From Promethearchaeota archaeon (GTDB taxonomy: Archaea > Asgardarchaeota > Lokiarchaeia > Sigynarchaeales > SOKP01), in contig DAOUUT010000162.1 in assembly GCA_030668025.1 (NCBI GenBank), positions 1 to 8,334 on the forward strand: DNA of 8,334 bases, in the 5' to 3' direction. The notes below the pieces were generated by a model. That model worked only from the letters and a program-made list of their open reading frames with translations, was not told the origin of the DNA and did not search any database. Made by a program: the position numbers and the translations under genes. Shown here one piece after another: positions 6,562 through 8,334 of this stretch; the first letter of the stretch is position 1, and every line of letters starts with the position of its first letter.

Positions 6562-7602
6562 GTGGCTGAATTATTTGGTTCGTCAAAGGAAAAAAATCCT
6601 TTCGAGGAGTTAACAGTAGTTTATGTCCTATATTTTGACGAAGCCCGTGGTCATATGCCTTTATTAATCTACCCGGATGACCGATATAAAGACGATAAGA
6701 CATTTATGCGCCCGATTAGGTATCACCCTATTTGGTTTTTAAATATAAACGAGTCTGACGCTTTAGACCACATAGATTTGGAATTTAAAGGCTATACGTT
6801 TTTTGGTAAAAAATTTAGGGCATTCTCTCAAAGAGAAAAAAGAAGAGCTGGACTCACAGGAGAAACTCCTGAAAATATCGTGATTATATTGTCGTTACCA
6901 AACAAGATTGAACTTTTCGGAGATGACCTCATTAGACATTTAACTCAAGATATAAAAGAAAATTATGAAAAAAAAATCTTTGAAGTTATTGAATCTGAGA
7001 TATTGAAAGATGATGTAATTAAATCTCCTAAAACTAAGAAGATTATAGAAGCGGGCGATAAAATTAAGAAACAATTAAGGGAAATGATTGATAACACTAC
7101 GAAAAACTTTTTCTCTACTGCAATTAAACAAGCTGACGCTAGTTCAATAAGAATGCAAAAAGCGATCGCTTACTTGGCCTTTAAAGGGATCGATATCTCG
7201 CATATAAATAGTGAAAATTACGAGGGTTCTTTTTCAAGTATTCAATTATTTGACCCTAACAAAAAAGGAGAAGTAAATTTTATTGAAAAGAATCCCTTTT
7301 TATTACTTAAAATCAATATCATGGAAGATAGTCAAGAATTAGAGATATTAGTCCATAATAATTCTCTTAAAGAAATGAAAGGGTTAATTGTAAAAATTAC
7401 TCATCTTAGAGAATATTTCGAAAAAGAAATTATGATTGAATTGATTGATTCTTGGTACGCTGAAGAGGAATTAGTATTCATTTCGCCCATTATTCCACAC
7501 ATTGACGAGTACATCTTCTTTATTATAGATGAAGTAAGTAATGAGAAGTTACTTTCAAAAAGAATTGATCTAGATCTTATAAAAAAAAAAGAAAATAATT
7601 AA
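6562..7602 (+). CDS. Asgard-type hypothetical protein, putative longin-like N-domain with C-terminal beta-sandwich
   Basis: I cannot assign a function to this 346-residue, strongly charged, soluble protein. Residues 15-113 alternate predicted strands (LTVVYVLYF 17-25; HMPLLIYPDD 31-40; IWFLNI 57-62; YTFFGKKF 78-85; IVIILSLP 106-113) and then a long helix (117-149), an order that resembles longin/sedlin-like domains. Two charged helical stretches follow (155-190 and 195-207), possibly a coiled coil. Residues 245-342 look like a beta-sandwich (FLLLKINI, LEILVHNNS, MKGLIVKITH, EIMIELI, LVFISP, YIFFIID), in the style of Ig or adaptin-ear domains. No signal peptide, membrane segment or catalytic motif is visible. 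An in-frame TAA at 6547-6549 with no ATG before Met32 makes GTG the start; no ribosome site precedes it, which suggests a leaderless mRNA. The GNAT gene begins 18 bases downstream. The fold assignments are inference from hydrophobic patterns; the gene itself is certain. Confidence 0.85.
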   Translation: MAELFGSSKEKNPFEELTVVYVLYFDEARGHMPLLIYPDDRYKDDKTFMRPIRYHPIWFLNINESDALDHIDLEFKGYTFFGKKFRAFSQREKRRAGLTGETPENIVIILSLPNKIELFGDDLIRHLTQDIKENYEKKIFEVIESEILKDDVIKSPKTKKIIEAGDKIKKQLREMIDNTTKNFFSTAIKQADASSIRMQKAIAYLAFKGIDISHINSENYEGSFSSIQLFDPNKKGEVNFIEKNPFLLLKINIMEDSQELEILVHNNSLKEMKGLIVKITHLREYFEKEIMIELIDSWYAEEELVFISPIIPHIDEYIFFIIDEVSNEKLLSKRIDLDLIKKKENN

Positions 7603-7608
7603 AAAAAT

Positions 7609-7612
7609 GGTG
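7609..7612 (+). promoter_or_regulatory. Weak Shine-Dalgarno site of the GNAT gene
   Basis: GGTG lies eight bases before the ATG at 7621, inside the 18-base gap after the longin-like gene. It is a partial match to GGTGA with longer spacing than the minus-strand genes. An ATG at 7607 is out of frame with the GNAT and runs quickly into a stop. Confidence 0.4.
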
Positions 7613-7620
7613 TTAGAAAT

Positions 7621-8106
7621 ATGTCTGACGAATTAATTGATAAAGAAGAAATAATAATCAGAAATTATCGTACTTCTGATTATAAAGCAACTTTAGAAAT
7701 TTTAAGAGAGCTCCAAACCCAATTTAACATTGGATTAGACGAAGCAAAATGGAGAGAAACTTCTGGGTTAAGACAATTTAAACCCAATTTGAAACGTATA
7801 ACCTTGATTGCTGAATTAAAAACTACTGGACAAGTTGCTTCAATGGGAATGTTAGAAGCAGTAAAAAACAATTTAGGGCAGTACATTGGCTATCTTAATT
7901 CGTGGGCTACCAAGAAAGAATTTATCGGAAGAGGAGTAGGTAAAATCTTAGCGGATAGAGCTATACAAATCTTAAAATCTTGGGGTTGTGAATCCGTAAG
8001 AATTAATATGGCATACAAAGGCGTAAAAAGATTGATAGATATCTTTGGAAAAATCGGTTTCGAGCCTATTATTGTTGTCCTGGAGAAAAAATTTGATTTA
8101 AACTAA
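7621..8106 (+). CDS. GNAT-family N-acetyltransferase
   Basis: This 161-residue protein is a single GNAT domain, which transfers an acetyl group from acetyl-CoA to an amine on a small molecule or protein. Residues 11-32 (IIIRNYRTSDY and helix) form the usual first strand and helix. Strand 4 is YIGYLNSWAT (88-97). The acetyl-CoA pyrophosphate loop is FIGRGVGKIL (101-110), followed by a long helix and the strand SVRINM (125-130). The C-terminal part carries the frequent GKIGFEP motif (143-149). In the Q/R-x-x-G-x-G/A motif the first position is I102, not Gln or Arg, while R104, G105 and G107 remain. The length is normal for the family. It lies 18 bases after the longin-like gene and is probably cotranscribed with it. 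The substrate cannot be predicted; the neighbouring protein is a possible but untested target. Confidence 0.9.
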   Translation: MSDELIDKEEIIIRNYRTSDYKATLEILRELQTQFNIGLDEAKWRETSGLRQFKPNLKRITLIAELKTTGQVASMGMLEAVKNNLGQYIGYLNSWATKKEFIGRGVGKILADRAIQILKSWGCESVRINMAYKGVKRLIDIFGKIGFEPIIVVLEKKFDLN

Positions 8107-8308
8107 GATTTTCTTTAAAAATAATTCAAACCAAATATTTTCGTTCTTTACTTCCTTTAATCTTAAATAAGCGAGCTTTTTAAATTTAATACTTGTGCAA
8201 TTTTAAAAAACAAAATATATTTATTGTAAAAAATTGAAATCACATAACTTATTAATTTAAATCTAAATTATAAAATAAAAATAAAAATTTTAGAGGTAGA
8301 AATTTTAT
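8107..8308 (+). other. AT-rich intergenic spacer with no gene seen
   Basis: About 200 bases with no supported ORF on either strand. The left part is T-rich and the right part A-rich. TTATAAAATA at 8268-8277 is the best TATA-like box for the possible gene at 8309. The segment around 8187-8208 resembles a stretch near 4058-4080. I see no tRNA, C/D-box RNA or strong hairpin. Confidence 0.4.
8137..8158 (+). terminator. T-rich likely terminator after the GNAT gene
   Basis: A cluster of T runs (TTTT, TTCTTT, TTCCTTT) begins about 30 bases after the GNAT stop. It fits the hairpin-free, T-tract termination known in archaea. There is no convincing stem upstream. Confidence 0.35.
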
Positions 8309-8334
8309 ATGGCATTTTGTATTAAAAGTTATGG
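8309..8334 (+). CDS. Possible start of a gene cut by the right edge
   Basis: An ATG at 8309 opens eight codons (MAFCIKSY) without a stop before the window ends. GAGGT at 8293-8297 could be a ribosome site, but its spacing of eleven bases is longer than in the other genes here. The preceding spacer looks like a promoter region. Too little is visible to name a family or to be sure that it is coding. Confidence 0.3.

Noticed and set aside
7581..7590. Run of ten A residues near the end of the longin-like gene, considered as a slippage site
   Set aside because: A shift here changes only the last few residues and does not join the GNAT frame; similar AAA-rich lysine runs occur elsewhere in this AT-rich window, for example in the SNF2 gene.
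7680..7886. 68-residue minus-strand ORF
   Set aside because: It is a shadow of the GNAT gene, without a plausible start region.
8107..8334. Possible small RNA gene in the right-hand spacer
   Set aside because: No C/D boxes, stable stem or GC-rich island was seen; AT-rich promoter and terminator DNA explains it.

Overview
This AT-rich window (roughly one third G+C by eye) reads as archaeal. Three genes have ribosome sites of the GGTGA/GTGAT type, intergenic gaps carry TATA-like boxes and oligo-T tracts instead of sigma-70 promoters and hairpin terminators, and the protein families fit. The gene at 6562-7602 resembles proteins I associate with Asgard archaea (Lokiarchaeia-like): an acidic, lysine-rich protein with an FDEARGH...LLIYPDD start and a likely longin-like fold. 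The Asgard assignment is inference from memory; a search would settle it.

Left block, minus strand (1-3997): a two-gene operon. The first gene encodes a 1065-aa SWI2/SNF2-family ATPase with the HelZ-type N-terminal accessory region. Eighteen bases after its stop begins a SWIM zinc-finger protein, cut by the left window edge. This is a known partnership in bacteria and archaea. It probably forms a DNA-translocating remodeller with a zinc-binding accessory subunit; its physiological role is unsettled.

Middle block, minus strand (4171-6446): a mandelate-racemase-type enolase-superfamily enzyme followed 44 bases later by an M24 metallopeptidase resembling Xaa-Pro peptidases. Both keep the metal ligands expected of their families. 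The enolase-superfamily member has KxR where mandelate racemase has KxK, which favours a dehydratase-like reaction over racemisation. An oligo-T tract in the gap may partly uncouple the two genes.

Right block, plus strand (6562-8106): a divergent promoter region of about 115 bases separates the enolase-type gene from the 346-aa putative longin-like/beta-sandwich protein, which has a GTG start and may be leaderless. Eighteen bases later comes a GNAT acetyltransferase. After a T-rich likely terminator, an AT-rich spacer leads to a possible gene start at 8309, cut by the right edge.

I see no CRISPR array, tRNA, rRNA, insertion sequence or prophage gene. The most interesting items are the longin-like/beta-sandwich protein paired with a GNAT, the SNF2-SWIM operon, and the KxR enolase-superfamily enzyme next to a peptidase.
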